Virus record (IMG/VR): IMGVR_UViG_3300027714_000011
Location: 1 to 64,000 of that record
Source: a virus
Direction: 5' to 3' (one strand)
DNA: 64,000 nucleotides
This document shows positions 39,232-48,718 of the stretch, piece by piece. The translations under genes were made by a program, and so were the position numbers. The number at the start of each line of letters is the position of its first letter. Positions within the stretch are counted from its first letter, which is position 1. The notes under the pieces were generated by a model. The model ran no database searches and was not told where the DNA came from. It saw only the letters and a list, made by a program, of their open reading frames with translations.

Positions 39232-40943
39232 ATGAAATTATAGATAGTGCACTGAACGGCAATTCGTTTGGTGAAGATTTTAAATTCCGAAAGGGACAAC
39301 GAGAAATTATTACAAAGATATGTGAAACTTATTTAGAGGATCCTAAATCAACCTTAGTAATTGATGCACCAACAGGCGCCGGTAAATCACTGATTGCTAT
39401 GTGGTCTGCTCATATACTAAAAGAATTAGGTAATAAGGGCTACATGGTAACTAGTGACCTGAGTCTTCAGGATCAATATGAGTCTGACTTCTATAAATAT
39501 GGTTTGAGATGGCCATCAATTAAAGGTGTAGATAATTATGAATGTTCTGTTAATGGTTTACCTTTTTCTCTTGGAGATTGTAAACTTAAAGGTATGGGAT
39601 ATGAACAAGCTGAACAATTAGATTGTTATAGTACATGTGATTATTTACAAAACAGAAAAAGAGCAATCAATTACCCTATTTCATTATTGAATTATTCGTT
39701 TTGGTTAATTCAAAGAAATTATGTCGATGCTAAAATGAGACAAGACGATCGTACTGTTCCATTTGAACAGAGAAACTTTGTTTTCTTTGATGAAGCACAT
39801 AGAATAGATGACATAGTACAGAGTCATTTTAGTCCTCGAATAGATCCAACCGTAGTTGATAAAATGGTAACTTTAAATAGATTCGCCAGTAAACAAGGGT
39901 TTCAAGAAGCTACGTATACTAAAAATAAAATACAACATCTTGTAAATCAAATGATGGTTGGAGGAAAGGCAGATGTTTTTTCTGCCATGGTAGAATTTGA
40001 AAGAATTTTGCATGGTTTTGGTAAAGTTAGGCAAGCTGCAAACAAAATAGCAAAAAAAAGATATGGAAGTGCAGGTGTTCCAAAAGATTGGCAAACTTCA
40101 TTTGGACATTTCGATAGGCTCAAGGATATACATTGTAAATTTGAAGATTATTTACGTTTAATAAAAGAGGTCGGTGTTGATAAAATGGTATTGGATCAAA
40201 ACGAATATGAAGCTAAATTCATGTGTGTCGAAGAAAGTCTAATGATCAATAAGTATTTACATGAAAAGGCAGACTTTAAAGTTTTTATGAGTGCAACAAT
40301 AGGTGATCCAAAGGCTTTTGTTAAAATAATGGGAATTAAGAATGCTAAGTTCATTAGAATGGAGAACGCGTTCAATTATGACAAATCTCCTATAGTATTT
40401 GTTAATAGACATAAGCTTTCTTTCAGAGAAAGAGAAAAGAGCTTACCTAAAGTTGTAGAAATATTAGATCAGATTATAAGTAAACATAAAGGGCAGCGCG
40501 GAGTTATACACACTGGATCTTATGCATTTACTAATTTTATAAAACAAAACTCAAAACATACGTTTAGGCTCATGGATTATGAAAACTCCAAAGAGAAATC
40601 TGTAATGTTAGATTTGTTTAAAAAGAAAGAAGCTGCTGTATTGATGGGACCGTCGTTATTAGAAGGTTTAGATTTAAAGGATGATATAAGTAGATTTCAA
40701 ATATTCTTTAAAGTTCCATACCCATCATTAGGTGATCCTTTAATTAAAGCTAAAATGCAAACGTCAAATGAATGGTATGATTGGAAAACGGGAATCAGTA
40801 TTATGCAAGGTGTTGGAAGATCTGTAAGAAGTGAAAATGATTGGGCAGTGACATATGTGTTAGATGCGTGTTTCAGGAGTTTGATATATAAACCAGGATT
40901 CTTCCCTCCAAGTTTCACAGAGAGGGTCAAGACTATAAAATAA
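39213..40943 (+). CDS. XPD/DinG-type superfamily 2 DNA helicase
   Basis: A 576-residue helicase. Walker A is DAPTGAGKS (51-59) and motif II is DEAH (193-196). Between them are four Cys (111, 123, 138, 142) in the position of the 4Fe-4S cluster of XPD and DinG. Later motifs are KVFMSATIGDP (III), MGPSLLEGLDLKDD (V) and IMQGVGRSVRSENDW (VI, with the Q-x-x-G-R-x-x-R arginines). The family unwinds DNA 5' to 3' and acts in repair or at R-loops. It overlaps the deaminase gene by 19 bases. T4 has no such enzyme among its known helicases (41, Dda, UvsW), so the function in this phage is open. Confidence 0.9.
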   Translation: MLERGIDEIIDSALNGNSFGEDFKFRKGQREIITKICETYLEDPKSTLVIDAPTGAGKSLIAMWSAHILKELGNKGYMVTSDLSLQDQYESDFYKYGLRWPSIKGVDNYECSVNGLPFSLGDCKLKGMGYEQAEQLDCYSTCDYLQNRKRAINYPISLLNYSFWLIQRNYVDAKMRQDDRTVPFEQRNFVFFDEAHRIDDIVQSHFSPRIDPTVVDKMVTLNRFASKQGFQEATYTKNKIQHLVNQMMVGGKADVFSAMVEFERILHGFGKVRQAANKIAKKRYGSAGVPKDWQTSFGHFDRLKDIHCKFEDYLRLIKEVGVDKMVLDQNEYEAKFMCVEESLMINKYLHEKADFKVFMSATIGDPKAFVKIMGIKNAKFIRMENAFNYDKSPIVFVNRHKLSFREREKSLPKVVEILDQIISKHKGQRGVIHTGSYAFTNFIKQNSKHTFRLMDYENSKEKSVMLDLFKKKEAAVLMGPSLLEGLDLKDDISRFQIFFKVPYPSLGDPLIKAKMQTSNEWYDWKTGISIMQGVGRSVRSENDWAVTYVLDACFRSLIYKPGFFPPSFTERVKTIK

Positions 40944-40954
40944 AATCTATTATT

Positions 40955-41815
40955 ATGAAAAAACTACTTGCAATTATCTCATTAATTATGTTAGCTAGTT
41001 GTGGTACAATTAGATTAGGATTTAATTCACAACCTATTCCAGTATCTAATGTTAATGTACAACATCCTGTTAAAACATACACTACAAATTTTCAAACATT
41101 TAAGAATTTAAACCCTGAAGATCTTGGATTACATAGCACTGGTAATTGGGTACATTGTAGAACTCATGGTTTTCATGATTTAAACGATTGGACTGACTTT
41201 AGTTATTCACCTCGCTTTTGCAGACCTAGTCAAGGATTTACGCAAGCTGCTCAGTGGAATTGGAATTGGGGAGGAGCAAATCACTGGAACAATAGTTGGA
41301 TGTGGAACCCTAGATATAGATTTGATTATTTTGGAAATAATTGGTCACCGTGGATGGGCAATGCTCACTATGGATATTATGGAAATTACGGGTATTATGG
41401 ATATAACAACTGGAACTATGTACCTTATCGCTGGAGAAGATCTAACATGAACGGAAGAAGATCAAATTCATTTAGAACTGGAACATCAATAAGATCAACA
41501 CGACCTGTTAGGGTTATTAGAAGCACTAACACAGTTGTACCTTCAAATACTAGACCAAGAACTATTAGAAGTAGCGAAACAAGAGTTATTAAACCAAGAA
41601 GAACTCAAACAATAATTCCACCAGTTAGAACAAACACTAGACCCGTTAGAACTAATACAAGACCAGTTAGAACAAACACTAGACCTGTTAGAACTAATAC
41701 AATACCAGTTATTAGAAACAATAATACGCGACCTACATATAACAATAACACAAGATCTAATAATACTAGATCAACTGCGACTACTAGAAGATCTAATACT
41801 AAGAAAGATAACTAA
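40955..41815 (+). CDS. Phage-encoded lipoprotein with Arg-Thr-Asn repeats
   Basis: A 286-residue protein with a lipoprotein signal peptide: MKKLLAIISLIMLASCGTIR, lipobox L-A-S-C with Cys16. After it come an aromatic region rich in Trp, Asn and Tyr (WNWNWGGANHWNNSWMWNP and YYGNYGYYGYNNWNY) and a basic C-terminal tail with PVRTNTR in tandem. It would be anchored to the outer or inner membrane of the infected cell. Phage lipoproteins often block superinfection by masking receptors (T5 Llp is an example). That role is inferred; it could also serve lysis. Confidence 0.8.
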   Translation: MKKLLAIISLIMLASCGTIRLGFNSQPIPVSNVNVQHPVKTYTTNFQTFKNLNPEDLGLHSTGNWVHCRTHGFHDLNDWTDFSYSPRFCRPSQGFTQAAQWNWNWGGANHWNNSWMWNPRYRFDYFGNNWSPWMGNAHYGYYGNYGYYGYNNWNYVPYRWRRSNMNGRRSNSFRTGTSIRSTRPVRVIRSTNTVVPSNTRPRTIRSSETRVIKPRRTQTIIPPVRTNTRPVRTNTRPVRTNTRPVRTNTIPVIRNNNTRPTYNNNTRSNNTRSTATTRRSNTKKDN

Positions 41816-41825
41816 AATAAATTAA

Positions 41826-42056
41826 ATGGGATTTAACAAATTATGGCTTCCGGAAATAGAACGCCTAGAATTACAACTAAAAGAAATTGGAGAAATAGAA
41901 TTTGGTAAACATTGGTTGAGGCGATTTCAAAAATCTGATGCTACTATAGGATCTAATGAGTCACATGCTTTTATTAAACCTTTTACAGATTTAGCGTATA
42001 AAGAAAGCAAACTAATATTTGTAAACGATGAATTGGCTACAGATATTAAAAAATAA
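41826..42056 (+). CDS. Hypothetical protein, 76 aa
   Basis: Not recognised. A small charged protein (GFNKLWLPEIERLELQLKEI), 10 nt after the lipoprotein gene. Confidence 0.55.
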   Translation: MGFNKLWLPEIERLELQLKEIGEIEFGKHWLRRFQKSDATIGSNESHAFIKPFTDLAYKESKLIFVNDELATDIKK

Positions 42057-42060
42057 AATA

Positions 42061-42669
42061 ATGGGGAAACAACAAAATAGTAATTTTTATGTTTGGGTTA
42101 AATCCGAACGAGTTGGACAAATAGTAGAGGTTTCTGAAAATCAAACAGATTCTATGTTTTTGCAATTTACAGATGGAACTCAATGTAATTCACAATTACT
42201 AAGCGAGTTTTTACTTCCGGCTCCAAATGAAGATGCAGCTATACAAATAGCCAAAGATTTCGGAGGTATTACTACATTCAATACTGAAAATGCAACACCA
42301 GTGAGACCTCGTAGAGATGTTGAAACAGTAGACGCTACTCCAGTTAGACCACGTAGAGATCCAGAACCATCTGCTGAAATTAATGTAATGCAAGAGATGC
42401 TCAAAAAGATGAGCACTAAGAATAAAGCGGCTATGCCAGTTGAGATTAATATTCCTTCCAAAGAAATATATGCATTACTTAAAGATCAAATGGATATAAC
42501 CAAAAAGGATTTAAATAATCAGATTTCGGCTCTTGTAGAAGATCAGATAGATAATTTAAGAGAACAACTAAAAGAACAAATAGAATCATTTATTAATAAT
42601 TATTATAATGGAAGAACAAGCAACACAAAAGGTAGAAAGTCAGACTCAACAGAATCAGGAAATTCCTAA
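42061..42669 (+). CDS. SH3-like and coiled-coil protein, 202 aa
   Basis: The start at 42061 is preferred to an in-frame ATG at 42028 inside the previous gene. The N-terminus (FYVWVKSERVGQIVEVSENQ) looks like a small beta barrel with an F-x-D-G-[TS] turn. A linker carries a doubled ATPVRPRRD motif, and the C-terminal 90 residues are a coiled coil (KKDLNNQISALVEDQIDNLR). It may be a virion or assembly protein. Function unknown. Confidence 0.6.
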   Translation: MGKQQNSNFYVWVKSERVGQIVEVSENQTDSMFLQFTDGTQCNSQLLSEFLLPAPNEDAAIQIAKDFGGITTFNTENATPVRPRRDVETVDATPVRPRRDPEPSAEINVMQEMLKKMSTKNKAAMPVEINIPSKEIYALLKDQMDITKKDLNNQISALVEDQIDNLREQLKEQIESFINNYYNGRTSNTKGRKSDSTESGNS

Positions 42670-43030
42670 TCGCAGAGAACGTAGACTTAGATTAAAACAA
42701 CAAGGCATATTAAAATACCTTAGTAAGAAGAACTTCTTAGATCCTATTAGAGCCAATTTTCGTGCAGAAAATATTAAGAATGGTTTTAAGATTCAGGAAA
42801 TTAGACGCAAGAAAATTGAAGCTGAACAAGAGGCTCTATTTGAAGCTAAGTTAGAAAGTATGAAAGAAACTTGGTATGATATAGGTTATAACTCAGAAGA
42901 AATGGGGTGGTTGGAAGAAGTTGCGGCGATCCACTTTGCAAAAGTTAAAGAAACTTATCGCGAAGACAAGAAAGAGGCAAAAGAATTAATCAAGAAAGCT
43001 AAAGCATCTTTAGCTGCTAGAACTATTTAA
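42608..43030 (+). CDS. Basic coiled-coil protein, 140 aa
   Basis: Not recognised. Rich in Lys, Arg and Glu (RRERRLRLKQQGILKYLSKK and KAKASLAARTI). Its start overlaps the preceding gene by 62 bases in another frame, longer than usual. No good later start exists before the conserved-looking NRRERR segment. Confidence 0.6.
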   Translation: MEEQATQKVESQTQQNQEIPNRRERRLRLKQQGILKYLSKKNFLDPIRANFRAENIKNGFKIQEIRRKKIEAEQEALFEAKLESMKETWYDIGYNSEEMGWLEEVAAIHFAKVKETYREDKKEAKELIKKAKASLAARTI

Positions 43031-43033
43031 TAT

Positions 43034-43354
43034 ATGTTAAGCATCGGTATAGAGCCAGCAGACAATGGCGTAATTAAAACATTAGTAGACGATAATGTAA
43101 ACGGAGGTGGAGAAGAATTCGAATCTAGACATGTCTATGAATTTACCGGACCAATGATGAGATCTAATCAAGTTAAATTTATAAAGGATTTAGTATTTGA
43201 TTTAGGCATGGATGTAGGAACAGAACTAGATCCAGATTTTTTACAGATATATGTCGGTTGGGGTAAACAGTACACTGGATCTGACAGTGAAATTAAAAAT
43301 AAAATCCAAATTTTAGAAAAGGAAATCAAAAGACTTGGATCACTAATAAAATAA
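43034..43354 (+). CDS. Hypothetical protein, 106 aa
   Basis: Not recognised. A mixed alpha-beta, acidic protein with a C-terminal Lys/Glu helix (KNKIQILEKEIKRLGSLI). Its last base is the first base of the next gene. Confidence 0.58.
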   Translation: MLSIGIEPADNGVIKTLVDDNVNGGGEEFESRHVYEFTGPMMRSNQVKFIKDLVFDLGMDVGTELDPDFLQIYVGWGKQYTGSDSEIKNKIQILEKEIKRLGSLIK

Positions 43355-43755
43355 TGGAATTAAAAGTAGAAGGAGTTTGGTGTAAAACAAGAACTGAGTT
43401 TGATAAATTATCGAAGAATGGTAATTATGATTTATCTCTGTCTTATTATGATATCTTTAATCGTTTAATTAAGAGCGACCCTGATAACATGGAACCATCC
43501 AACATTATTATTTCTATTTACATTAGAAAAACAATTCAAAAAGTATTAAGGGATCTTGAAGAAAAAGAAGACATCAAGATCCTTTATATGTTTAAATCCC
43601 TGAGCACAGAAACAGTTACTGGATTCAGAGAATTTATTAATACATTGGTTGATGAAGATTGTGAATTAGATCTATTGGTAGTTAACAGGTGTGACTTCCC
43701 TAAAACCGGCGTGTTGAGTAAATTTGACAATGTTAGGTTTTTAGACAATGATTAA
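43354..43755 (+). CDS. Hypothetical protein, 133 aa
   Basis: Not recognised. Helical first half (YYDIFNRLIKSDPDNMEPSN) and beta-rich second half. One-base overlap upstream and eight-base overlap downstream indicate translational coupling within this group. Confidence 0.58.
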   Translation: MELKVEGVWCKTRTEFDKLSKNGNYDLSLSYYDIFNRLIKSDPDNMEPSNIIISIYIRKTIQKVLRDLEEKEDIKILYMFKSLSTETVTGFREFINTLVDEDCELDLLVVNRCDFPKTGVLSKFDNVRFLDND

Positions 43756-44347
43756 ACACAAAATCTTTACTAAGGGTGATCAGATACATGCCCTTATTTC
43801 TACTACACAACAACCCAATCTTTTAATTCCAGTTAGGGCAACTATATACGATGTCAAATTCGATGACATCAATCCACAATATCAAATTAGAATTAAAAAG
43901 TTTTATGATCCTGTTTATTTTTTAAAAAAGAATTTATTCGGTGGTAGGTTTATTAAAAACTTTGAAGGAAAAGATACTAGAATTAATTTAAAGAGGGCAC
44001 TTTATCCAACAGTAGATGACATTGAAAATAATATATTTAATGGAGCTAAATGGAAACAATATCTAATATTAGTGGATTCTGTTTTTTGTACTCGCACTAG
44101 AGCTGAACAAGAATTACTATTTAACAATATCCAAACATTTCATATAGAAATGAAACTTAAGGAATTATATGAACTGGTTAATAGATCAGTTTATCGTAAT
44201 GGACAATTCTATTGGCATACTAAAGGTGAATATATAAAATCTCTACAAAAATTCTTAGGAGATAAGTATCCAAATGATTCAAAATGGTCTGATAGTTTAC
44301 TCTATAGACCTGATACTGATGAAATGGACAACGTAGAGTGGAATTAA
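43748..44347 (+). CDS. Hypothetical protein, 199 aa
   Basis: Not recognised. A basic alpha-beta protein with a beta-barrel-like start (LLIPVRATIYDVKFDDINPQ). It is the last gene before the baseplate block and may be a small tail or assembly factor. No family was identified. Confidence 0.58.
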   Translation: MIKHKIFTKGDQIHALISTTQQPNLLIPVRATIYDVKFDDINPQYQIRIKKFYDPVYFLKKNLFGGRFIKNFEGKDTRINLKRALYPTVDDIENNIFNGAKWKQYLILVDSVFCTRTRAEQELLFNNIQTFHIEMKLKELYELVNRSVYRNGQFYWHTKGEYIKSLQKFLGDKYPNDSKWSDSLLYRPDTDEMDNVEWN

Positions 44348-44371
44348 TATATTATCCTACCACATTACGTA

Positions 44372-44382
44372 GATATATATAA
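44372..44382 (+). promoter_or_regulatory. Late promoter-like motif, variant GATATATATAA
   Basis: Differs from GATATATAA by one extra TA. It lies 18 nt before the first gene of the baseplate block. Confidence 0.5.
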
Positions 44383-44400
44383 AAAACAAACTGCGTACAC

Positions 44401-46242
44401 ATGCCAGGAATTCAAGACGATGCAAATTTTATTTTTAAGAAGGTTTTAAATATAGCCGATGAAACTAGTGGAGTTGACGTTACTCATTATTTTTATGACG
44501 ACGTTAAACAAGGAAAAGAAATTTCAACTACTCAGAAAAAAACAGGGGCATTAGATTCTGCTCCTAAGGAACCAACAGATACGGCAGGTACTGGGAAAAC
44601 TACACTAAATACAGAAAATCTTTTTGGAGAAGCTACTGCAGGCGAGTCTATGTACCCTAACAAAGGTGTAGATTCTAGATCATATACAATAGGAGCAGTA
44701 ACCAGCGGATCGGAGGGAACTAAAATTGAAAACAAAGGAGATACTGTAAATTTAGGTAAAGCTCCTAGATCATTATTCAATAACTGGGCTTTACATAAAT
44801 ATAGAAATAGACACGGTCAAACTTACGGAGATGATTCAAGTGAGACTACTGGAGCACACTATAATAAACCAGTAATGTCTGGTAATGATGTTAATAAAAT
44901 TCTAAACCCTACTGCTAGAAATATTGTAGAATATGCTACAAAAACAGGTGGAGAATGTTTTTCTTATAGCTATAGTGATTTTATTCAGATGGAACACTAT
45001 GGTCAAATATCTAATGATTATTTAATTACTCTTAGGAGATTTGCATACCCTATTGGAGATGATTTATTTTCACCTAAAATAAAAGGAGCTTCGGAGGTGA
45101 TGGTAGATGCATCTGCGCCTGATTTGGCTAGAGCGGTAACATGGTTGTCGCCAGCGCTGGGTAATGATTTAAAGGAAATCTTAAAATTTAAAACTGGTTT
45201 TAAATGGACTGAAGCTAAATCGGAGATACAAGATGCGCAATCACAATCAAAAGATACTGGTTCAGTGGGTGCTGCTATCGCAAAAAGTCCTACTGGTTCC
45301 GCTATCGAATCCGGGTTAAATGGGTATACATCTGTTCAAGCTAAAAAACTTAGAAACGTAGGTAACGTAGATCATGCAAAATCTACATATCCCAATAAGG
45401 TTTTTGGGCCGCTCAATATAATAGATCAAGTATTAGCTAGAGATAAGGGTTTAAAATTTGAACAAGAATTTAAATTATCCTTTCATTACGATCTTAAATC
45501 ATATCCAGGTACCAGTCCTAAGGTTGCATTTATGGACACGATGGCAAACATATTGTCATTGACTTATAATAATGCACCGTTTTGGGGAGGAGCAACTAGA
45601 TTTAGTGGTTCTGGAAAAACAGGTAAACCTTTTGGTGATGCTAAATTGTTAGCAAAGGGTGATTATGCAGGTTATATAGGCTCTATCGCTGATACGTTGG
45701 CAGGAATGGGAGGTAATTTTATGGACCAACTTAAGAAAACTGCAAGTAATATTGGTAGTGGTGCCGGACTTAATAAAATATTAGGAGATTCTTCTATTCT
45801 TGAAAATATAGTTGGTGGTGGATTAATGAAATTATTGGGAGGACCAAGTGGTGGTGATGTTATTAAAGCATTTTTAACTGGTGATCCTACTGGCCAACAT
45901 CATTTAACTGTAGGTAATCCAATGAATCCTATTATGGTTTGCGGAAACTTAGCATTACAAGATACAGAATTTGAATTTCAAGGACCTTTGAGTTTTGAAG
46001 GATTTCCAACTAAATTAAAAGTAGTTATAAGTTTAAAACCGGGTAGACCTAGAGATAAAACAGATATTGAATCTATGTTTAACGCTGGTAGAGGTAGAAT
46101 ATATTTACAACCAGAATGGGGTGAAGGTGAAGGTATAGATATAGATGCTATGTTTAACGTTGACGCATATGGTGGAAAAGCAGGAAAAAACATTACTAAT
46201 GTACCTTACATGAGTAGAGTATCTGATATGTCTGTAGGATAA
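44401..46242 (+). CDS. Baseplate/tail structural protein, 613 aa
   Basis: A 613-residue protein, first of the baseplate block. The N-terminal 130 residues are polar. The C-terminal part contains GQHHLTVGNPMNPIMVCGNL and GPLSFEGFPTKLKVVISLKP, followed by a RPRDKTDIESMF stretch; this arrangement resembles tail-tube-cap and baseplate proteins of T4-type marine phages (my recollection of the family, not an alignment). The middle is Gly/Ser-rich. The product probably sits in the baseplate hub or tube start. Confidence 0.6.
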   Translation: MPGIQDDANFIFKKVLNIADETSGVDVTHYFYDDVKQGKEISTTQKKTGALDSAPKEPTDTAGTGKTTLNTENLFGEATAGESMYPNKGVDSRSYTIGAVTSGSEGTKIENKGDTVNLGKAPRSLFNNWALHKYRNRHGQTYGDDSSETTGAHYNKPVMSGNDVNKILNPTARNIVEYATKTGGECFSYSYSDFIQMEHYGQISNDYLITLRRFAYPIGDDLFSPKIKGASEVMVDASAPDLARAVTWLSPALGNDLKEILKFKTGFKWTEAKSEIQDAQSQSKDTGSVGAAIAKSPTGSAIESGLNGYTSVQAKKLRNVGNVDHAKSTYPNKVFGPLNIIDQVLARDKGLKFEQEFKLSFHYDLKSYPGTSPKVAFMDTMANILSLTYNNAPFWGGATRFSGSGKTGKPFGDAKLLAKGDYAGYIGSIADTLAGMGGNFMDQLKKTASNIGSGAGLNKILGDSSILENIVGGGLMKLLGGPSGGDVIKAFLTGDPTGQHHLTVGNPMNPIMVCGNLALQDTEFEFQGPLSFEGFPTKLKVVISLKPGRPRDKTDIESMFNAGRGRIYLQPEWGEGEGIDIDAMFNVDAYGGKAGKNITNVPYMSRVSDMSVG

Positions 46243-46256
46243 AATTATTAAAGATA

Positions 46257-47093
46257 ATGGAATTTAAAATATTTAAGAATAAAAACTTAAGCAAAGATAA
46301 GGACAAATTATATTTGGCTCAACCTACTATGCTTTTTAAAAGCTTGGATCCAAGCGAATACTATATGATTGCTAAGCATACGGTGAAAGATGATGATATA
46401 GTTAGACCAGATAGGATTGCTGTAGAGCACTACGGGTCTACTGAAGGTTTAGATATTATTTTAAAATTTAATGGTGTTCAGGATCCGTTTTCTATTAACA
46501 TAGGCGATACTCTTTGGATTCCAATAGATTCTATTCCTTATTTTAGATTAGATTCACCACAAATGTATGAGGAAAATCCAATTAAGAATCAGTTTATTCA
46601 AACAAAAAGATTGAGTAAAACAGATCAAAGAAGATTAGCGGCTCTTAAGAAAAAATATAACAAAGAAACTTTATTGCCACCTAATGTAATACCAGTTGGC
46701 AGAAAGAATTATGAATTTGACGGAACTAACGTTAGATTGGGTATGGGACCACAGACTGATGCTGTAGTTAATTCTATTTTAAAAGATATCGATAATTCAA
46801 GTTTTGATACAGACTCTAGTGATGACACAGAGGTTAGTCTAGTAATAGACACTTCAGATAATTCACAAACAAAGGATAGTGGAGCTGGTAGTGGAGCTGG
46901 AAAATCATATGAAGATAGCTTAAATGACAATAACGGTAAAGTTGATAGAGATAAGAACGGAACTGGTAGTGAAACCGGAGGAGGAAAAACAGACACTGCT
47001 GATGATTTAGGTGGAGACGAACCTGATGGAACTGCCCCTGGAAATAAAGATGACAACCCAACCAATAATCCAGATGCACCATGTGCTAAATAA
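46257..47093 (+). CDS. gp53-like baseplate protein with LysM-like domain
   Basis: A 278-residue protein. Residues 35-100 (VKDDDIVRPDRIAVEHYGST, GLDIILKFNGVQDPFSINIG, DTLWIP) look like a LysM-type fold, as in T4 gp53, the wedge protein with a LysM-like part. The C-terminal third is low-complexity Asp/Gly/Ser/Asn (DSGAGSGAGKSYEDSLNDNN), which ends in PDAPCAK. It lies between the first baseplate gene and the hub gene. Family assignment moderate. Confidence 0.55.
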   Translation: MEFKIFKNKNLSKDKDKLYLAQPTMLFKSLDPSEYYMIAKHTVKDDDIVRPDRIAVEHYGSTEGLDIILKFNGVQDPFSINIGDTLWIPIDSIPYFRLDSPQMYEENPIKNQFIQTKRLSKTDQRRLAALKKKYNKETLLPPNVIPVGRKNYEFDGTNVRLGMGPQTDAVVNSILKDIDNSSFDTDSSDDTEVSLVIDTSDNSQTKDSGAGSGAGKSYEDSLNDNNGKVDRDKNGTGSETGGGKTDTADDLGGDEPDGTAPGNKDDNPTNNPDAPCAK

Positions 47094-47098
47094 TAAAT

Positions 47099-48700
47099 AT
47101 GGAACTATCTAATAACATATTAGCAGTAGTAGAACCTGAAATCAGGCCAACTGAAATAAAAATTGACGCTTTAGCCGAAGAAGAAGGGCAAGAGGCCGAA
47201 ATGAAACAAACTTCTGTAATAGCTACGTTGCAGCCAATGGTCTTAATTAATGGATATCAGTTTCAACCAGGTGACATAGAGTTTTTTGAATTAAACTTAA
47301 CTCAAGTTTTACCAACATGTAGACTTTCTTTAAAGGACAGCGCCGGTAAATTTGCTGTAGGTAGTTATCCTAGAGATGGTGACTTTTTTACTATCTTAAT
47401 TAATTCAAAAAACCAAGAAACATTCAAGTCAATTCACATGGACTTTGATATCAGTGAATGTAGTGCGCCTAAAGAAGGTAATATTGCATCTGCACAATTT
47501 GACATTGCTGGTTTTTGTAAAATACCTAGAATATACGCAGAGAGTTGTATAAGTCTAGATAGTGCTGGATCATTAGATCACATGGAAGAAATTGCAAGGG
47601 ATTTAACACTTGGATTGGCTACAAACATAGATGCAACTGACGATTCACAATCTAGAATTATGGCTTATACTCCATACATTGATTTTATAAAATCAATTGT
47701 TAAAGAAAGTTATATTGGAGAAGAATCTTTTCAAAAATGGTGGATAGACAGTTACTATTACATGAACTATGTTGATGTGAACGCTTTATTTAATTCACCT
47801 AATCCACCAATTGAAGAATTTGCTGAATCATTAGCATCAGCTGCTGAGTCAATGACTCCTGATTCAGATTCAGATAAAAAAGCAGAAACAGGTAATGATA
47901 TTGAGGTACCATTGTTATTAACTAATCATATCGCTTTTATGGGAAACAGCTCCTTTATTGAGGCTAGCGAAATTATTAATAATTCAAATACTATCAGTGC
48001 CACTGCAGGTTATGCAAGAGAAGTTACTATATATGATAATAATGGTGACGAGAAAAAACAAGAGTTTAGAATTGAGCCTCTGGGTGGAAATGATCTAAAG
48101 GAATTAGAGGAGCCAATGAGAGGTAACAGGAACGATACCCGACACTTGGATCAGATTAAATATAAATATATTGGAAGACAAGAGGCTGGTGAGGATGGCT
48201 TAGGGAATGTACATCCTAACGCAGCGTTTTCTCAGTTACATAATGTTCAAAATGAATTAGAAACTCAAAAGATGAAATTAATGGTAACTTTGAATTCATT
48301 TAATCCTTCATTATATAAGTATCAAAAGATTCCTGTATTGATGTACATTGTAGATAAGAAAGCTATTGAGCAAAACGAAAGAATAAAGGGTGATAAGAAA
48401 GAATTAGGTATGGATAAAGATGAGCCATTTGCATTAGCAGAAGATTCAGAAGATATCCAAGAAGCTGGTACTAGAAGCCCGAGCCAAGCATTAGATTCCT
48501 TTTTATCTGGATATTACTTAATAGAAGATATTGTGTATAGAACTGAAGATGGAGAAACTAAACAAACAGTAACTTTACTGAGAAGAGAATGGCCAACAAG
48601 AACTGAGAATTTAATAAATCCACCAGGTCTTGAAGATGCAACTGACGAAGAAAAAGCAGATAATGTGGCTGAAAATAGTCCTCCACCAGATAAGGTTTGA
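47099..48700 (+). CDS. Baseplate hub protein (gp27/gpD-like)
   Basis: A 533-residue protein. After a polar start, residues 45-140 form a beta-rich domain (PMVLINGYQFQPGDIEFFEL and LPTCRLSLKDSAG). IYAESCISLDSAGSLDHMEE with a helix follows, and FQKWWIDSYYYMNYVDVNAL lies near residue 215. The order of tube-like beta domains around a helical hinge is that of hub proteins such as T4 gp27 and phage-lambda-type tail hubs. The gene neighbours the spike gene, as expected for a hub. Confidence 0.6.
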   Translation: MELSNNILAVVEPEIRPTEIKIDALAEEEGQEAEMKQTSVIATLQPMVLINGYQFQPGDIEFFELNLTQVLPTCRLSLKDSAGKFAVGSYPRDGDFFTILINSKNQETFKSIHMDFDISECSAPKEGNIASAQFDIAGFCKIPRIYAESCISLDSAGSLDHMEEIARDLTLGLATNIDATDDSQSRIMAYTPYIDFIKSIVKESYIGEESFQKWWIDSYYYMNYVDVNALFNSPNPPIEEFAESLASAAESMTPDSDSDKKAETGNDIEVPLLLTNHIAFMGNSSFIEASEIINNSNTISATAGYAREVTIYDNNGDEKKQEFRIEPLGGNDLKELEEPMRGNRNDTRHLDQIKYKYIGRQEAGEDGLGNVHPNAAFSQLHNVQNELETQKMKLMVTLNSFNPSLYKYQKIPVLMYIVDKKAIEQNERIKGDKKELGMDKDEPFALAEDSEDIQEAGTRSPSQALDSFLSGYYLIEDIVYRTEDGETKQTVTLLRREWPTRTENLINPPGLEDATDEEKADNVAENSPPPDKV

Positions 48701-48705
48701 AAATA

Positions 48706-48715
48706 GAATATATAA
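48706..48715 (+). promoter_or_regulatory. GAATATATAA motif against the start codon
   Basis: A one-base-longer variant (extra A after G). The following TAC-ATG is the same as at 21646 and 24581. Confidence 0.4.
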
Positions 48716-48718
48716 TAC

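Noticed and set aside
40883-40891. GATATATAA inside the helicase gene as a promoter for the lipoprotein
   Set aside because: It is within coding sequence (codons for IYK) and 63 nt from the start, outside the spacing of the other copies. It could be chance, so it is left out of the feature list.
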